The notes below the pieces were generated by a model. It did no database searches, was not told the origin of the DNA, and saw nothing but the letters and a program-made list of their open reading frames with translations. From Butyrivibrio fibrisolvens (GTDB lineage: Bacteria; Bacillota; Clostridia; Lachnospirales; Lachnospiraceae): a stretch of 64,000 nucleotides of DNA. Positions 30,285 to 41,073 of this stretch are shown here, piece by piece. Position 1 is the first letter of the stretch. Each line of letters opens with the position of its first letter. The stretch covers positions 682,001-746,000 of the forward strand of contig NZ_CP065800.1 of NCBI RefSeq assembly GCF_023206215.1, written 5' to 3'. Both the position numbers and the translations under genes were made by a program.

Positions 30285-30689
30285 ATGTCAAGAAGTAAAG
30301 CAGCTATAGAGGCGGACATCAAAAGTTGTAGTGATAAGATAGCGGAGTTAGAGGCAGTGTTGGAGCTCCTTACAGAATATCAGACCAGACTCTCAGAGGA
30401 CCATACTGATTATACAGATAATGTAAAGACACCTGTTGATGAATATGACTTTGCAGAAAATGATGACTGGCTTGGTAAAAATGAAGGCGCCGCAGAAACT
30501 ATCAGAGAGACACTTAGCCTGTGCATGACAAGTTATGATAACGATATCACAAAGCTTGAAGGCCAGATAGCAGAGGCTATCGAGATTATCAATACCATGA
30601 TAGAAGAAGAGAATGAAAGACTTGCACAATTGCGGGAAGAACTGGACAATTGGACAGAAAATCCAGGTACATCAGAAGGAACAGAGTGA
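30285..30689 (+). CDS. coiled-coil LXG-partner protein (YwqH/DUF5082-like)
   Basis: 134 residues, nearly all charged helix, with a break at TPVDEYDF...NDDWLGKNE in the middle. Length, helical hairpin form and position before an LXG-type toxin match DUF5082/YwqH-like or Lap-type proteins that bind LXG domains for export (family knowledge); the match is by architecture. GAGGAGGA supports ATG 30285 over the ATG seven codons earlier. Confidence 0.7.
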   Translation: MSRSKAAIEADIKSCSDKIAELEAVLELLTEYQTRLSEDHTDYTDNVKTPVDEYDFAENDDWLGKNEGAAETIRETLSLCMTSYDNDITKLEGQIAEAIEIINTMIEEENERLAQLREELDNWTENPGTSEGTE

Positions 30690-30720
30690 AAAAAATAATG
30701 ATACTAGGAGGATATAAGTA

Positions 30721-31056
30721 ATGCCGGAAGGAACAGATCCAATAAAGATAGACGTAGACACATACGAAACAGTCGTAAGTGGTATAGAAGAGCAAGGCAA
30801 AGAGATCATAGATGAGACAGCAGATACAGAAGAACCTGATGCATATGCTGCGGGTAATAGCGTAGTACCGGATTACCAGGCATATGATGAAAGGATCATA
30901 GCTGTGCTCAAAGACCTTGAGACAGAAGTAGCACAGCTGACATCACTTATGACTGATATTAAGGATGAATATTTAGAGACAGATGCAGACGCCGATAAAG
31001 AGCTTACGCAAGCACACGATGATCTGACATCCGGCTCAGCATCAGACGGAGAATGA
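30721..31056 (+). CDS. small helical LXG-partner protein (YwqI/DUF5344-like)
   Basis: 111 acidic residues with two predicted helices, a strong AGGAGG site, placed between the YwqH-like gene and the toxin. It occupies the place of YwqI/DUF5344-type partners in LXG operons. Beginning PEGTDPIKIDVDTYE, it is likely to sheath the toxin's N-terminal helix with the previous protein (inference). Confidence 0.65.
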   Translation: MPEGTDPIKIDVDTYETVVSGIEEQGKEIIDETADTEEPDAYAAGNSVVPDYQAYDERIIAVLKDLETEVAQLTSLMTDIKDEYLETDADADKELTQAHDDLTSGSASDGE

Positions 31057-31151
31057 TCATATCTGAATATATCTGAATAAAAGGATATGAATTCATTGAC
31101 AACAAACTAAAGAAGCATATACAAGAAACAGTTTTATAGGAGTAATTATAA

Positions 31152-34100
31152 ATGGCAGGAGATAACGGGGAACTCACATGGGACCAGGCGAAGCTGGCCG
31201 AATATTTTACAGCATGTCAGGAAAAGTACAATACTTTCCTGTCAATGTCAGATACACTGATTCTGAAATTCAAAGCATTCGTGGATGACGATACACATAC
31301 AGGACCTGAAGCAGAGGCAGCCAAGGCCTTCATACAGGACTATCAGATCAAGATGATAGAAGACCTCGTATGGGTAATACAGGAATTCATGACTAAGCAG
31401 GATGAACTTCTTGAAAACTTCAAGGATGAAGTTACAGAAGATGACACCGCCAGAATGAAGCTCTCTCGCCTTGAAGAGATAATAAATGACTTCGAGACCT
31501 ATATCAGCAATTTCGAAACAGTAAGTGACGATATAGAAGAGGTATATCAAGGGCTGGTATCAGGATGTTCCATAGCAGGAGTCGAATTCACCCAGCCACT
31601 ACCTGGTAATACCAAGACATACTTTGGTTTTATTACAAGAAATGGCAGCACTGAGGGAAGAGTACCCAAGACCAAAAATTACCTTTGCAGTTTCAATGAT
31701 ACCCATGCAAACGAGATAACAGGATCAGAAATCGATTCATTTCTTGCAGACATAGAATCAAACTTAAAAGGATTCCTTGAACTTACATCACAGCAGCTGC
31801 AGGATACTGTTCTAAACTACTCAGATACTACCCTCCTTCCTTGGTATAAAGATCCATCCTCATCACTTGATGAAGCTACCAAACAGGAATACGACACCTA
31901 TATGCAGAACATGGCCGATTACCTTAATGGTAATAAGGAACGATGTGAAGTATATAAATACGATCCTGTAAACATGTGTACAGGTAACTATATAAATGAG
32001 CATGAAGATCTCAAGATAGGCGGACTCTATCCTCTTACATTCAAGAGATTCTATAACGCTCTTCCATCATCCAAAGAAGACTTCATCCTTGGAAACGGCT
32101 GGAGCACAACCTATTCAGAGCACCTTACAAGAGACGAAGAAGGAATCCGCATATCCTATGCAGACGGAAGTATAGGCCTTTATAAAGAGCGCATCATCAA
32201 AGGTAAGAAGTACTACGAAGAGATTCACGGCGAACCAGGCCTTTTGTCAGAGATAGAAGATGACTCAGAATCAACAGCCGAAGAGATAATAAAAAAGAAA
32301 ACCTATATCCTGCGTCAGGACAATGGCCAGTACAAGAAATTCGATGAAAACGGATATCTTGTAGAACTGGGTGATGATAACGGAGCAGTTGCAGAACTTT
32401 TATATACTAACGTAAAGACATCTGAGGAAAAGTCTGAAAAACGTCTAGCATCCGTTAAGACACCGGGAATCGCAGCCCTTTTCTTTACATACAATGAATA
32501 TGGAAATATAACATCCCTTAAGGACCATGCCGGAAGGGTTGTTAAGTATACCTATAAATCTGTCTCTGAGCCTGATGATCCCAAATCAGTTCAGGTTCTT
32601 GAGTCTGTAACCTATGCAGATGGAACTACAGCATCTTACGATTATTCTAAAGACGGTAAGATCTCAGAAGTAACTAATCAGCGCGGCATAAAAGCTATAA
32701 CCAATACCTATGACAGTCAGGGAAGAACCATAAAGCAGTCATTCCCAGATGGCGGAGTCATGACTTATGCATATGATGACAAGAAGCGCACCACAACAGC
32801 AACAGAACAAAATGGCAACAAGGTAGTATATAAGCATGATGCCAAGATGCGCCATACAGGTACTAAGTACTATGACGGCGAAGAAAGCTTCACATACAAT
32901 AAGCGCAACCAGAAGATATCACATACCAACAAGCTTGGATATACAACTAGATATACCTATGACAACAGAGGTCACCTTACAAGCATTATAGATCCCATGG
33001 GCCATAAGACCTGCATGACCTATAATGCTGACGGAAGGCTCATGGCCTTAAAGGATCCCAAAGGAAACAGCTATAAGTATACATATGATATACAAGGTAA
33101 CCTCTTTGAAGTTAAGGATCCTCTTGGCAATAAGAAGCGCTTCTACTACACAGGAAGATACCTCAAGAAGGTTAAGGACGAAGAAGGAAACATAACCCTT
33201 CTTAGTTATGATGCAGAAGGAAACGTAAGCTGCATAACAGACCCAGAAGGAGTAAAGACCTTCTATGAGTATGACAGCCTTGGAAGGGTAATAAAGACAA
33301 GCGATATAGAAGGATCATCCAGGACATATACATATGATGATGCTGACAGGATAACATCCGTAACAGATGCCCTTGGTAACCGTACATCATATGAGTACAA
33401 CGAGAGCGGAAAAGTAACAAAGATAACAAATCCTGACGGAACTACAAAGACATGGGAATACAACATCATAGGTAAGCCCTGCAAGGTAACAGATGAAGCA
33501 GGAAGAGTAACAAATGTTGACTATAACAGTATGTGGAAGGAAGAGAAGATAACCCTTCCTAATAGTGGAACAATTCTTTACGAGTATGATCCTCTCATGC
33601 GTATCAAAAAAGTCACAGATCCTGAAGGTAGGACCACCGGCTATGACTATGATAAGAATGGCAATGTATTAGCAAGGTATCTTGGAGATATAAAGGTAAA
33701 CAGCCGTAAATACAACGCCCTTAACCAAGTGATCAAAGAAACAGATGCCCTTGGACATGAGAAGTCTTATGAGTACGATGAGAATGGCAAGATCACAGCT
33801 TTAACAGATACACTTGGTAACAGATATACACGAGAGTATAACGAACTTGGAAGAGTAGTAAGACAGACTGACCCTCTTGGACATGGCTCTTCTTATACCT
33901 ACACAAAGTCAGGTGCCATAGAGACAGTAACAGACCCAGCCGGAAGAGTAAGAAAGTTTGAGTATACCAAGTCAGGAAAGCTTCATGCTATATATTTCTG
34001 CGGAAGAAAAGACCAGGAACTCATCTATGACAACGCAGGCCGAGTAGAAAAGAGAACATTCGCTGATGGCTATACTATCAGCTATTCTTATGATGCCCTT

Positions 34101-36806
34101 AACAGAGTAGTAAAGGTAGAAGGAAGTGACGGACGCACAGCATCATATGAATACGATGCCATGGGAAGAGCTACAAAAGTATCTAACGGACGTAGCACAA
34201 CTCTTTACACATACACACCAACAGGAAAGCTAAAGAGCGTAGTAGATGCTCTTGGCAACGAGACAGCATACACCTATGATGAACTCGATAACCTTAAGAG
34301 TATCCATAGAGCAGAAGGCAGAATTACAGATGATATCACAAGCAAGAATGTAAATGGAATCTCTATTGATCCTTCTAATGTAGATATAAAGCGTGATGTA
34401 TTTCCTAAAGTTGGAGAAAACGGCCACGTAACCCTCTACTCCTACAACCTTGCAGGTCAGCTCACAAAAGTAACCGATGCCCTTGGTCAGGAAGAGACAT
34501 ATGAATACGACCAGTATGGCCGCCTTATCACAAAGACAGATAGAGACAGCTTCGATACAACCTATGAATACAATGATCTTGGCGCAGTAACCAAGGTAGG
34601 ATATGCAGATGGCAGAAGTGTAGCATTTAGTTATGATGAGCTTAACCACCTGAGTGAGATCAACGACTGGCTTGGAAAGACCACACTTGAAAACGACATC
34701 TTCGGACGCCTTTCAAAAGTAACAGACTATCAAAACAGAACTGTAGGCTATGAGTACAACTCCATAGGAGAAAAGACAAAGCTCACATACCCTGATGGAA
34801 GACAGGTTCTTTATAGCTATGATGAAGAAGGAAAGCTTTCATCTATAACATCAAAAGGAATAGACACAGGTTTCGATGAGCATACATCCTATGCTTATGA
34901 TGAAATAGGAAGACTTATAGAAAAGCTCCTTCCAAATGGAGTAAAACAGGCTTACTCATACCTTCCAGGTGGTAACCTTGAGAGTATGACAAGCACTGAT
35001 AAAGAAGGTATACTTGATAAGTACTTCTACAGCTACAACAATTCAGGCCTTATCTCAGGAATAGGCAGAGAAAGAAGAGATCTGGATGCAATATCAGGTC
35101 AGTATGACTACCAGTATGATGCAATAGGAAGACTTACAAGATCCAGCCTTAACGGACAGTTACGAGCTTCTTATGAGTACGATGCATTTGGAAACAGAGT
35201 AAGCCTTGTTGAAAGCGATGCTAAGACCACATACAGATATGATGCTCTTGACAGACTTATAGAAGCAAAGGAATTAAATAACAGTCAGGCGATAGTAAGA
35301 TCCTACGATTACGATAAGCGTGGCAATCAGACAAGTGAGTATGTAGATGGTCTTTTAAACAAGACCTTTACTTTCGATGCTACAAACATGCTGTCTAAAG
35401 TAGTAGACTCCGAAAAAGGCGAACTTGAGAACCAGTACAACGGCCTTGGCTTCAGAGTTGAATCAACAAGACCAGAAGAAAGAATAGAATACCTCTGTGA
35501 TCTTTCAAGAGACTGCTTTAACCTTCTTGAGCGCACTGTAAACGGTGAGACAGAGAGCTTCATCTACGATAAGAACGTGATCTCCATGTCAAAAGCAGGA
35601 AACAGCTACTATTACCTCCAGGATGAACTCGGCTCACCAATGTACATGACAGGTACAGACGGAGCACCTGTATCATCATACGCATTCGATGACTTTGGCC
35701 GTGGCATTGATCCATTTACTGGAAAGATCAAGAAAACAGGAAATAAGCAGTCAGACAATCATGCTTATACAACAGATGGTAACATCATCCAGCCATTCGC
35801 ATTCACAGGCTATCAGGAAGATGAGGTATCAGGTCTTAAATTTGCACAGGCTAGATTCTACGATGCAGATACTGGAAGATTTCAGTCAGAAGATATCGTA
35901 AAGGGATTTACGAGTAGTCCATTCACCTTGAATCATTACAGTTATTGTTTTGGAAAACCAGTAGGATTTGTTGATAGAAACGGAAAATTATTTGAGTGGG
36001 CTGCTGATGCGTGGGATAAAGCATGTGATGTATGTGATTCAGTTGGCGATGCAGTAGATAATGCAGTAGATAAAACATGTGATAAAGTAGGTGAGATCTA
36101 TGAAGAACATAAGGAAATTATTAATGCAACAGTAATTACAGCAGCTGCTGTTACTGTGACTGTTGCCACTTGTGGAGCAGGAACAGCTCTTGCAGTTGGA
36201 GCGATGAGTGTTGGTGGCGGGTTAGTCATGGGGGCAACAAGCGAAGATGGCTTCGAGAAAGGTTTTGCAAGAGGTATGGCAGATACATCGGTCGCATTAG
36301 CTTCTTTTGCAGCCAATCCAGGCGGTGCGATTTTAGGCGTTGGTGGACAAGTTGTGGTGGACATAAAGAATGGGCAAATATCATCGCCAGAGGCTTATGC
36401 AGCAGCAGCTTTTGGAGGAGCTATAGCTAATTCAAAAATTCCTATGCCTAATACAGTGGGAGGAATAGCTAGTTCTCTGATGAGTGATTATCTTACGAAT
36501 TCCGTAACTGATGGAGAAGTCAGCGGATCAAAAATGTTAATGCATGCGATGGCCGCTGGTTTTGTTGGTGCAGGATTTGATGCTGGTATAGGACTTCTGA
36601 ATAAATTTTCACCAGGACTAATTAAAGCCGCAGTAACATCAGTGTATGATCCATTATGGGTTTTCAAAAACTTTAATACAAGAAGTTTTTGGTCTATTAT
36701 AGATGATTATGGCAGAGCGGCTTTGGGTTTAAATGGGGGTGCGAATATGATTGCTAATTTCTTAGATTCATATTTAACAAATGAAGCTCAAAGTTGTGGT
36801 AATTAG
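31152..36806 (+). CDS. full-length T7SS RHS/YD-repeat polymorphic toxin
   Basis: 1884 residues. Residues 1-150 are helical and LXG-like (TGPEAEAAKAFIQDY resembles the LxGxxAxA region) and should direct export through EssC. Residues about 265-345 match DUF6531 (NMCTGNYINEHEDL). Residues about 430-1520 are YD repeats that build a closed shell. The RHS core ends with YYYLQDELGSPMYMTG, PFAFTGYQEDEVSGL, FAQARFYD and NHYSYCF, closing at DRNGK (1612). The tip, 1613-1884, is Ala/Gly-rich and hydrophobic with putative helices around 1653-1690, suggesting a membrane-acting toxin (inference). AGGAG lies upstream of ATG. This is the only array member with a head. Confidence 0.9.
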   Translation: MAGDNGELTWDQAKLAEYFTACQEKYNTFLSMSDTLILKFKAFVDDDTHTGPEAEAAKAFIQDYQIKMIEDLVWVIQEFMTKQDELLENFKDEVTEDDTARMKLSRLEEIINDFETYISNFETVSDDIEEVYQGLVSGCSIAGVEFTQPLPGNTKTYFGFITRNGSTEGRVPKTKNYLCSFNDTHANEITGSEIDSFLADIESNLKGFLELTSQQLQDTVLNYSDTTLLPWYKDPSSSLDEATKQEYDTYMQNMADYLNGNKERCEVYKYDPVNMCTGNYINEHEDLKIGGLYPLTFKRFYNALPSSKEDFILGNGWSTTYSEHLTRDEEGIRISYADGSIGLYKERIIKGKKYYEEIHGEPGLLSEIEDDSESTAEEIIKKKTYILRQDNGQYKKFDENGYLVELGDDNGAVAELLYTNVKTSEEKSEKRLASVKTPGIAALFFTYNEYGNITSLKDHAGRVVKYTYKSVSEPDDPKSVQVLESVTYADGTTASYDYSKDGKISEVTNQRGIKAITNTYDSQGRTIKQSFPDGGVMTYAYDDKKRTTTATEQNGNKVVYKHDAKMRHTGTKYYDGEESFTYNKRNQKISHTNKLGYTTRYTYDNRGHLTSIIDPMGHKTCMTYNADGRLMALKDPKGNSYKYTYDIQGNLFEVKDPLGNKKRFYYTGRYLKKVKDEEGNITLLSYDAEGNVSCITDPEGVKTFYEYDSLGRVIKTSDIEGSSRTYTYDDADRITSVTDALGNRTSYEYNESGKVTKITNPDGTTKTWEYNIIGKPCKVTDEAGRVTNVDYNSMWKEEKITLPNSGTILYEYDPLMRIKKVTDPEGRTTGYDYDKNGNVLARYLGDIKVNSRKYNALNQVIKETDALGHEKSYEYDENGKITALTDTLGNRYTREYNELGRVVRQTDPLGHGSSYTYTKSGAIETVTDPAGRVRKFEYTKSGKLHAIYFCGRKDQELIYDNAGRVEKRTFADGYTISYSYDALNRVVKVEGSDGRTASYEYDAMGRATKVSNGRSTTLYTYTPTGKLKSVVDALGNETAYTYDELDNLKSIHRAEGRITDDITSKNVNGISIDPSNVDIKRDVFPKVGENGHVTLYSYNLAGQLTKVTDALGQEETYEYDQYGRLITKTDRDSFDTTYEYNDLGAVTKVGYADGRSVAFSYDELNHLSEINDWLGKTTLENDIFGRLSKVTDYQNRTVGYEYNSIGEKTKLTYPDGRQVLYSYDEEGKLSSITSKGIDTGFDEHTSYAYDEIGRLIEKLLPNGVKQAYSYLPGGNLESMTSTDKEGILDKYFYSYNNSGLISGIGRERRDLDAISGQYDYQYDAIGRLTRSSLNGQLRASYEYDAFGNRVSLVESDAKTTYRYDALDRLIEAKELNNSQAIVRSYDYDKRGNQTSEYVDGLLNKTFTFDATNMLSKVVDSEKGELENQYNGLGFRVESTRPEERIEYLCDLSRDCFNLLERTVNGETESFIYDKNVISMSKAGNSYYYLQDELGSPMYMTGTDGAPVSSYAFDDFGRGIDPFTGKIKKTGNKQSDNHAYTTDGNIIQPFAFTGYQEDEVSGLKFAQARFYDADTGRFQSEDIVKGFTSSPFTLNHYSYCFGKPVGFVDRNGKLFEWAADAWDKACDVCDSVGDAVDNAVDKTCDKVGEIYEEHKEIINATVITAAAVTVTVATCGAGTALAVGAMSVGGGLVMGATSEDGFEKGFARGMADTSVALASFAANPGGAILGVGGQVVVDIKNGQISSPEAYAAAAFGGAIANSKIPMPNTVGGIASSLMSDYLTNSVTDGEVSGSKMLMHAMAAGFVGAGFDAGIGLLNKFSPGLIKAAVTSVYDPLWVFKNFNTRSFWSIIDDYGRAALGLNGGANMIANFLDSYLTNEAQSCGN

Positions 36807-36820
36807 GAGACGTGATAATT

Positions 36821-37260
36821 ATGTATTATGCTATTTTTGTAAGATATATTATTTTTTTATCATATTGTATATTGTTGGCATATTTGCTTCTATATATTTT
36901 CTATTAAATAAGTCGTATTGGGATAAATTTGATTTTTTAAGAGATGATCGATTACTTAGAATACTTTATAAATCAATAATACCAATATTAGTTATAGGAT
37001 ATACATGGTTTGTAGCTATTCCGATAATTAGAGATAAACCAGTGATTGATTCAGGAGAGTATTGTGTTCAAGAAGGCATAGTATCTCAGGCAGTTACAGA
37101 TGGAGGATTGTTAGGTTTATTTAAAACTATAATTGTTACTATTGATAAAACTGATTATGAATTTAACGTGGCGTATGCAGAGGAAGGGATAACTAAAGGA
37201 GATATTGTGAATATTACGTATTTACCGCATTCAAAATATGCAGTGATAGAAAAGCCATAA
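36821..37260 (+). CDS. immunity protein of the full-length toxin, with possible -1 frameshift
   Basis: The long frame runs from an ATG at 36781 inside the toxin gene and gives two TM helices plus a small soluble end (DKTDYEFNVAYAEEGITKGD). The only good ribosome site (TTAGGAG) instead serves ATG 36821, in another frame, which gives a hydrophobic start MYYAIFVRYII and then reaches T TTT TTA at 36853-36859. A -1 slip there joins exactly to the long frame and yields one continuous TM helix. Either frameshifting/slippage is used, or one T was lost from an eight-T run, or translation starts within the toxin gene. A membrane immunity protein fits a membrane-acting tip. Confidence 0.65.
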
Positions 37261-37341
37261 ATATTATTAAGATGATGATTTGTGTTTAGTTGTTTAAAAT
37301 ATCAATCCTATTTTGATTACTACTAATTAAGGATCAAAATT

Positions 37342-37894
37342 ATGATCATTTTTAAATCCTTCTCTCACATCTCCTACACATTAGAAGATGATGAGTATTC
37401 AAAACTTGCGCTGAAGATGTTATCAAATTCAGCGTCTATAAACATCATAAAACCTGTCTCCAGCAAGGCCAATGGTGCAAAGCGTTTTATGTATTCCGTA
37501 AAGGAATTAACATCGCTTTCATCCATGGGCTCTGCCCTGGAAGATGGGCTTATTTGCCGTATTTTTGGGTGCCACAAGGAAGTGCTGCAGGATATTGATG
37601 CTCAGACATTTCTGAAAAAGTAGTTTCTAGAGCTTGATCCTGAGAGGGTGTTTATTGATAGTGCCAAAGGTGAAGTTAGGTTTATTATAGTCCCTGTATT
37701 GTCGCAAGGAGATAGCGACAGTCATCAGGAGTTTATTAACAAGAATTAAAACTTCATAAGTACTGTTCTTGGAAACGGGGATCATTTTGATGATAAGAGG
37801 CTCCGTGATCTTCATGCGATGTGCAGCGCTCTGCGCAAGTATGATGACGACATGGTACGACGCAGAGCATGGCTTGAAAATCTCTATATTTACA
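37342..37894 (+). pseudogene. 5' fragment of the DUF6382-FHA gene, decayed copy 1
   Basis: The frame MIIFKSFSHISYTLEDDEYSK matches the start of the gene at 57745 and continues with similarity (AQTFLKK, stop, FLELDPERVFID, FIIVPV) through at least two in-frame stops (37621 and about 37747) to about residue 190. It then joins RHS sequence directly. The FHA part is missing. Confidence 0.85.
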
Positions 37895-39562
37895 AAAACT
37901 TCTTATGCTTATGATGAAATCGGAAGACTTATAGAAAAGCTTCTTCCAAACGGAGTAAAGCAGGACTATTCATACCTTCCGGGTGGAAACCTTGAGAGTA
38001 TGACAAGCATTGATAAGGAAGGTATACTTGATAAGTATTTCTACAGCTATGATAACAGCGGCCTTATCAGTGGTATCAACAGAAGCCGTAGAGACCTTGA
38101 TGCTATATCAGGTCAGTATGAATACCAGTATGATGCTATAGGAAGACTTACAAGCTCTATTCTTTACGGACAGCTTAGAGCTTCTTATGAGTATGATGCA
38201 TTTGGCAATAGAACATCTCTTATATAGAAAGATACTCAGACTATATACAAGTACGACTCTCTCGACAGACTTGTAGAAGCAAGAGAGCTTAATAATGCGC
38301 AGGCAATCGTAAAGACATATGATTACGATAAGCGTGGTAATCAGACAAGAGAATTCGTAGATGGACTCCTACAGAAGACCTTTACTTTTGATGCTACAAA
38401 CATGCTGTCAAAGGTAATGGATACAGATAAGGGAGAACTAGAGAATCAGTACAATGGACTCGGATTCAGAGTAGCATCCACAAGACCTGAAGAAAAGATA
38501 GAGTATCTCTGTGATCTTTCAAGAGATTATTACAACCTTCTTGAACGTACTGTTAATGGCGAGACAGAAACATTTGTATATGATAAGAATGTAGTATCAA
38601 TGTCAAAAGCAGGAAACAGCTACTATTACCTTCAGGATGAACTGGGATCACCAATGTACATGACAGGAACAAATGGAGCACCTGTATCATCATATGCATT
38701 TGATGACTTTGGCAGAAGCGTCGATCCGTTCACCGGAAAGCTCAAGAAATCAGCTAATAAGCAGTCTGGCAATCACGCCTATACAACAGAAGGAAACATC
38801 ATCCAACCATTCGCATTCACAGGCTATCAGGAAGATGAAGTATCAGGTCTTATGTTTGCACAGGCAAGATTTTATGATGCAGCTTCAGGAAGTTTTCTGT
38901 CAGAAGATCCAAGAAAGGGATTTATAAATAAACCCCTTACTATTAATCATTATGGATACTGTTTTGGTAATCCGGTTGGATTTTCAGATAAGAATGGTAA
39001 GTTACCTGGATGGATGGAAGATGCATGGGATGCAGCTTGTGATGTTACAGTAGATGCATGGGATGTAGCTTGTGATGTTACAGTAGATGCATGGGATGTA
39101 GCTTGTGATGTTGCGAGTGATGCATGGGATACAACATGTGAAGTTGTCAGCGATGTTGCTAAGGATACTGTAGATGCAGTTAAGACGGTAGGTACTTTTG
39201 TTGCTGAACATCCTATGGAAGTCGCAGATACTAAGACTGACGATCAAGATGTAACCTACATTTATAGGATGGGGTCTGGTAATGGCACAAATTTGACACC
39301 ACGCTCAACAGATGTTGATGGTTTATCATATTCTTTAACACCACCAACATCGGGAAAATATACCGTAACGACAATTGAGGCCGTTAATGCGACAGGAGTT
39401 CTTGTCGCTGAACAAAATGGTACTAATCATGTTAGTGTTTATCCTAGAGATATAAGTCAATTAGATGATTGGATGGCATCACGTGATACAGCAAATACAG
39501 ATCCTTATTACTTAACGGTAATGTTGCAATCTATTAGCGTAAAAATGAAATGTGGAGAATAA
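37895..39562 (+). pseudogene. headless RHS fragment 2 with unrecognised toxin tip (in-frame stop)
   Basis: The RHS homology starts abruptly at KTSYAYDEIGRL and runs in one frame to 39562 with a single internal TAG at 38225-38227. No start codon or N-terminal export domain exists. The core ends at FSDKNGK. The tip begins with 11-residue repeats (DAWDVACDVTV) and ends in a compact domain of about 100 residues (RMGSGNGTNLTPRSTDVDG...GTNHVSVYPRDISQL) that I cannot name; an ADP-ribosyltransferase-like or nuclease fold is possible. The ATG at 38402 could give a short product, but the layout is that of a silent donor cassette. Its immunity gene follows immediately. Confidence 0.8.
39020..39130 (+). 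repeat. 33-bp tandem repeat inside toxin tip 2
   Basis: Three near-perfect 33-bp units and a partial fourth starting at 39020, 39053, 39086 and 39119 encode DAWDVACDVTV repeats just after the RHS core. A related but diverged run (DAWDKACDVCD) begins the tip of the full-length toxin. Confidence 0.85.
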
Positions 39563-39566
39563 TAAT

Positions 39567-39989
39567 ATGGATGATAAAGTGATTAATAAAGGAGATTTAT
39601 TAAGTCTTGTACCTAAGAATAAATTCGATGATAGTAAGCTCGATGTAATCGATGGGTTATCAGATTCGGAAATGCAGATAATTATAAAAGAATTGTTTGA
39701 ATGGACCAAAGATATTAATTGGCCAATTGCTATACCGTTAATGAATATTCTAAAGAAGAGAGAGCAAATATCTATTCCATGCATAAAAAGTATATTGAAG
39801 AGCAGAGATTGGGAATGGACAGAATGGATTCTAAAATATTTAGTATCAAACTTTTCTGACAGTTATATTATGCAATTAGAAAAAGAACTGGAAACTATAG
39901 TAAATATAAAAGATATAGATGATGATTATGAGGAAATGCAGATAATAGCTCGAGAACTATATAACAGAGCTAAAGCAAAACACAGCTGA
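39567..39989 (+). CDS. DUF5071-like immunity protein
   Basis: 140 residues, soluble and helical. LLSLVPKNKFDD at the start and DINWPIAIPLMNIL in the middle are typical of DUF5071, a family linked to polymorphic-toxin loci. It would neutralise the tip of fragment 2. I choose ATG 39567, preceded by GGAG, rather than GTG 39552 which overlaps the toxin stop. The intact reading frame next to a broken toxin suggests selection to keep immunity. Confidence 0.75.
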   Translation: MDDKVINKGDLLSLVPKNKFDDSKLDVIDGLSDSEMQIIIKELFEWTKDINWPIAIPLMNILKKREQISIPCIKSILKSRDWEWTEWILKYLVSNFSDSYIMQLEKELETIVNIKDIDDDYEEMQIIARELYNRAKAKHS

Positions 39990-40002
39990 GAAAAAAGCAT
40001 GA

Positions 40003-41073
40003 AATAAGCAGTCTGGTAATCATGCCTATACAACAGAAGGCAACATCATCCAGCCATTTGCATTTACAGGCTATCAGGAAGATGAGGTTTCAGAACTTAA
40101 GTTTGCACAGGCTAGATTCTATAGCTCTGATAATGGTAGATTTGTTGGCGAGGACCAGGTTAGAGGATTTATTGAATTACCAGAAACTCTTAATCATTTT
40201 GTGTATTGTGTTAATAATCCAAATGTATTTATAGATGCTAACGGAAAATTTTTATTAAGTGCTGCAATAGGTGCTGGAATAGGAGCAGTTATTGGTGCAG
40301 GAGCTACAGTCGCATCTTCTATTGTGAAAGGTGAAAAAGTTGACATTGGCGAAGTCGTGAAGAATGGAGCTATAGGAGCGGGTACCGGAGCTCTAATAGG
40401 ATCGGGAGTTGGAGCAGTAACAGCAGTTGCAGAGGCTGTTGTTGGAGGAACAGCTGGGGCGGCTGTTGCATCTGCAATGTCTACTGGAGCAGCTATTTGT
40501 GGAACGATGAGCGCAACAATGGAAGCAGGATTAGAAATAGCTACAAATCCAGATCATGATATTCATTTAGGTCAAATAGCTGTTTCTGGAGTGGGTGGCG
40601 CCATTGCCGGGCTGATTACTGGTTCAGGAGTTTGAAGAGCTGCTGCATCAGTATTAAATGGTGTTAATTCTATAGGAGTATCTGTTGTAAACGACATACA
40701 AAAAGGAGAGAGTTTAGATAAAATAATATATGATGCTACGATAAATGGTGCAGCAGGTGCGATTGCTGGCTTTGCGGGAGGTTCAGGTGCTACCAAGGGG
40801 GTATATTCGGCAGGACAACATCAGTATATGTTTAAAGCTGGAGGACAATTGATAATTGGACAATCTAGTTATGTAAACATATATGGCTACGCAAGTAATG
40901 CACTTCAGAAGATAGGATACGATTTAACTAAAGGATTGGGTGTCTCTGCACTTACAACAGCTATAGGTGGTCCAGTAACGTCATTTTTGACAAGTTTATT
41001 CAATGGGAATCAAGATAACAATGTTGAACCAACAGAGGAAATTATTGTAGAAGATGGTGAATGTGATGAATAA
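40003..41073 (+). pseudogene. headless RHS fragment 3 with Gly/Ala-rich tip (in-frame stop)
   Basis: The frame opens right after a TGA (40000-40002) with NKQSGNHAYTTEGN and contains only the last RHS segment (PFAFTGYQEDEVSEL) closing at DANGK. The tip is a Gly/Ala-rich hydrophobic domain of about 270 residues interrupted by TGA at 40633-40635. It continues in the same frame to an acidic end (EEIIVEDGECDE). There is no usable start, so it is a silent or decayed cassette. The tip looks membrane-active, like that of the full toxin (inference). Confidence 0.8.

Noticed and set aside
32900..35300. Short DNA repeats with regular spacing in the RHS core as a CRISPR-like array
   Set aside because: They are codon-level YD-repeat similarity in one open frame, with no constant repeat length and no spacers.
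36781..36820. ATG 36781 within the toxin gene as the immunity start
   Set aside because: No ribosome site upstream and a very basic start unlike the other immunity proteins; kept only as an alternative in the feature text.
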